Positions 63,849 to 64,000 of a stretch of DNA of 64,000 nucleotides are shown piece after piece. The stretch is from JAGOEF01 sp964511665. GTDB taxonomy: Bacteria; Bacteroidota; Bacteroidia; Bacteroidales; ML635J-15. Numbering within the stretch: position 1 is the first letter of the stretch; each line of letters opens with the position of its first letter. The stretch covers positions 35,170 through 99,169 of the forward strand of contig CAZEHA010000005.1 in assembly GCA_964511665.1 (NCBI GenBank), given 5' to 3'. A program made the translations under genes and the position numbers. The notes under the pieces were generated by a model, which saw only the letters and a list, made by a program, of their open reading frames with translations, did not search any database and had not been told where the DNA came from.

Positions 63849-63884
63849 TCATAATTTGGCTTACCCAACCAGGGTATGAGTGAT

Positions 63885-64000
63885 TTATCGGCTAATCACA
63901 AAACTAGTTTTGCTTTTTAGTTGTGGGCATTCAATAATATAAGTACCCGGGGCAAGTTGGCTTACGGGGATTGTGATGAAGCCCAACTGCTGGCTTGAAT
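63885..64000 (-). CDS. C-terminal end of a T9SS cargo protein (partial)
   Basis: The last 37 codons of a leftward gene enter from the right edge: the pattern 'QLGFITIPVSQLAPGTYIIE' then CPQLKSKTSFVISR and stop has the typical end of a type A T9SS sorting domain (GTYIIE... FVISR). The rest of the protein lies outside the window. Confidence 0.8.
   Translation of the reverse strand, partial: SSQQLGFITIPVSQLAPGTYIIECPQLKSKTSFVISR

Larger units (their letters stand above)
63573..63884. other. Repeat-rich intergenic region
   Basis: These 312 bases hold the 8-bp tandem repeat (63608-63671), a Bacteroidota 'GCAAAGCCGCTAAGGCGCAA' repeat near 63715-63734, a CCGAGT element (63776-63799) and a hairpin terminator (63816-63848). 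No gene was seen. Confidence 0.6.

Overview
The window looks like the chromosome of a member of the Bacteroidota, probably a Bacteroidales/Marinilabiliales-type anaerobe or facultative anaerobe. The evidence is: a PorQ-type type IX secretion protein, three proteins ending in T9SS sorting domains, DUF5916 and GWxTD proteins, many Cys-anchored lipoproteins, TAnnTTTG -7 promoter elements, AT-rich intergenic DNA, and an HcpR/Hcp nitrosative-stress operon. No rRNA, tRNA, CRISPR array or intact transposase was found.

Layout. Positions 1-5634 hold a leftward operon of four different radical SAM proteins, followed by the N-terminus of a polysaccharide-type ABC ATPase that leaves the window. This is the most unusual accessory region. 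A GT-C-like multi-pass membrane protein with TPRs is divergent from it (5886-8291). Positions 8305-12233 carry a membrane protein, a UbiD-type decarboxylase and a secreted propeller-like protein. Positions 12437-19135 are a complete TetR-TolC-MFP-RND efflux operon ending in a small PII-like gene. A secreted S28/S37 peptidase and a DUF5916 protein follow, divergently arranged.

Positions 23904-28718 form a tight rightward operon: EamA transporter, YkgJ-type Cys-cluster protein, HD-family protein, PorQ, Cmk and IspH. It is followed by a repeat-rich gap containing a duplicated 3' end of ispH. Positions 29266-37687 run mostly leftward: aminopeptidase P, Der, Era, a DUF2148 ferredoxin protein, a 2-hydroxyacid dehydrogenase, a lipoprotein, a T9SS-exported redoxin and a secreted unknown.

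Positions 37807-42127 are the HcpR-hcp region: a Crp/Fnr regulator, a dyad operator between divergent promoters, a ferredoxin partner, Hcp, a 59-aa BFD-like [2Fe-2S] protein and two small cupins. Together they look like an NO/hydroxylamine detoxification unit with its own electron carriers. Positions 42382-44141 are an ECF sigma factor and a membrane protein that fuses an anti-sigma-like N-terminus to a surface domain.

Positions 44453-57685 run leftward: DPP III-like lipoprotein, lipoprotein, RlmB, GWxTD lipoprotein, a 1506-aa exported unknown, PrmA, TpiA, DoxX-like membrane protein and Tmk. Positions 57793-61335 run rightward: FolP, CdaA and an FG-GAP/T9SS protein. A U32 peptidase and the tail of another T9SS cargo gene close the window. 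Short dispersed and tandem repeats fill several intergenic gaps.
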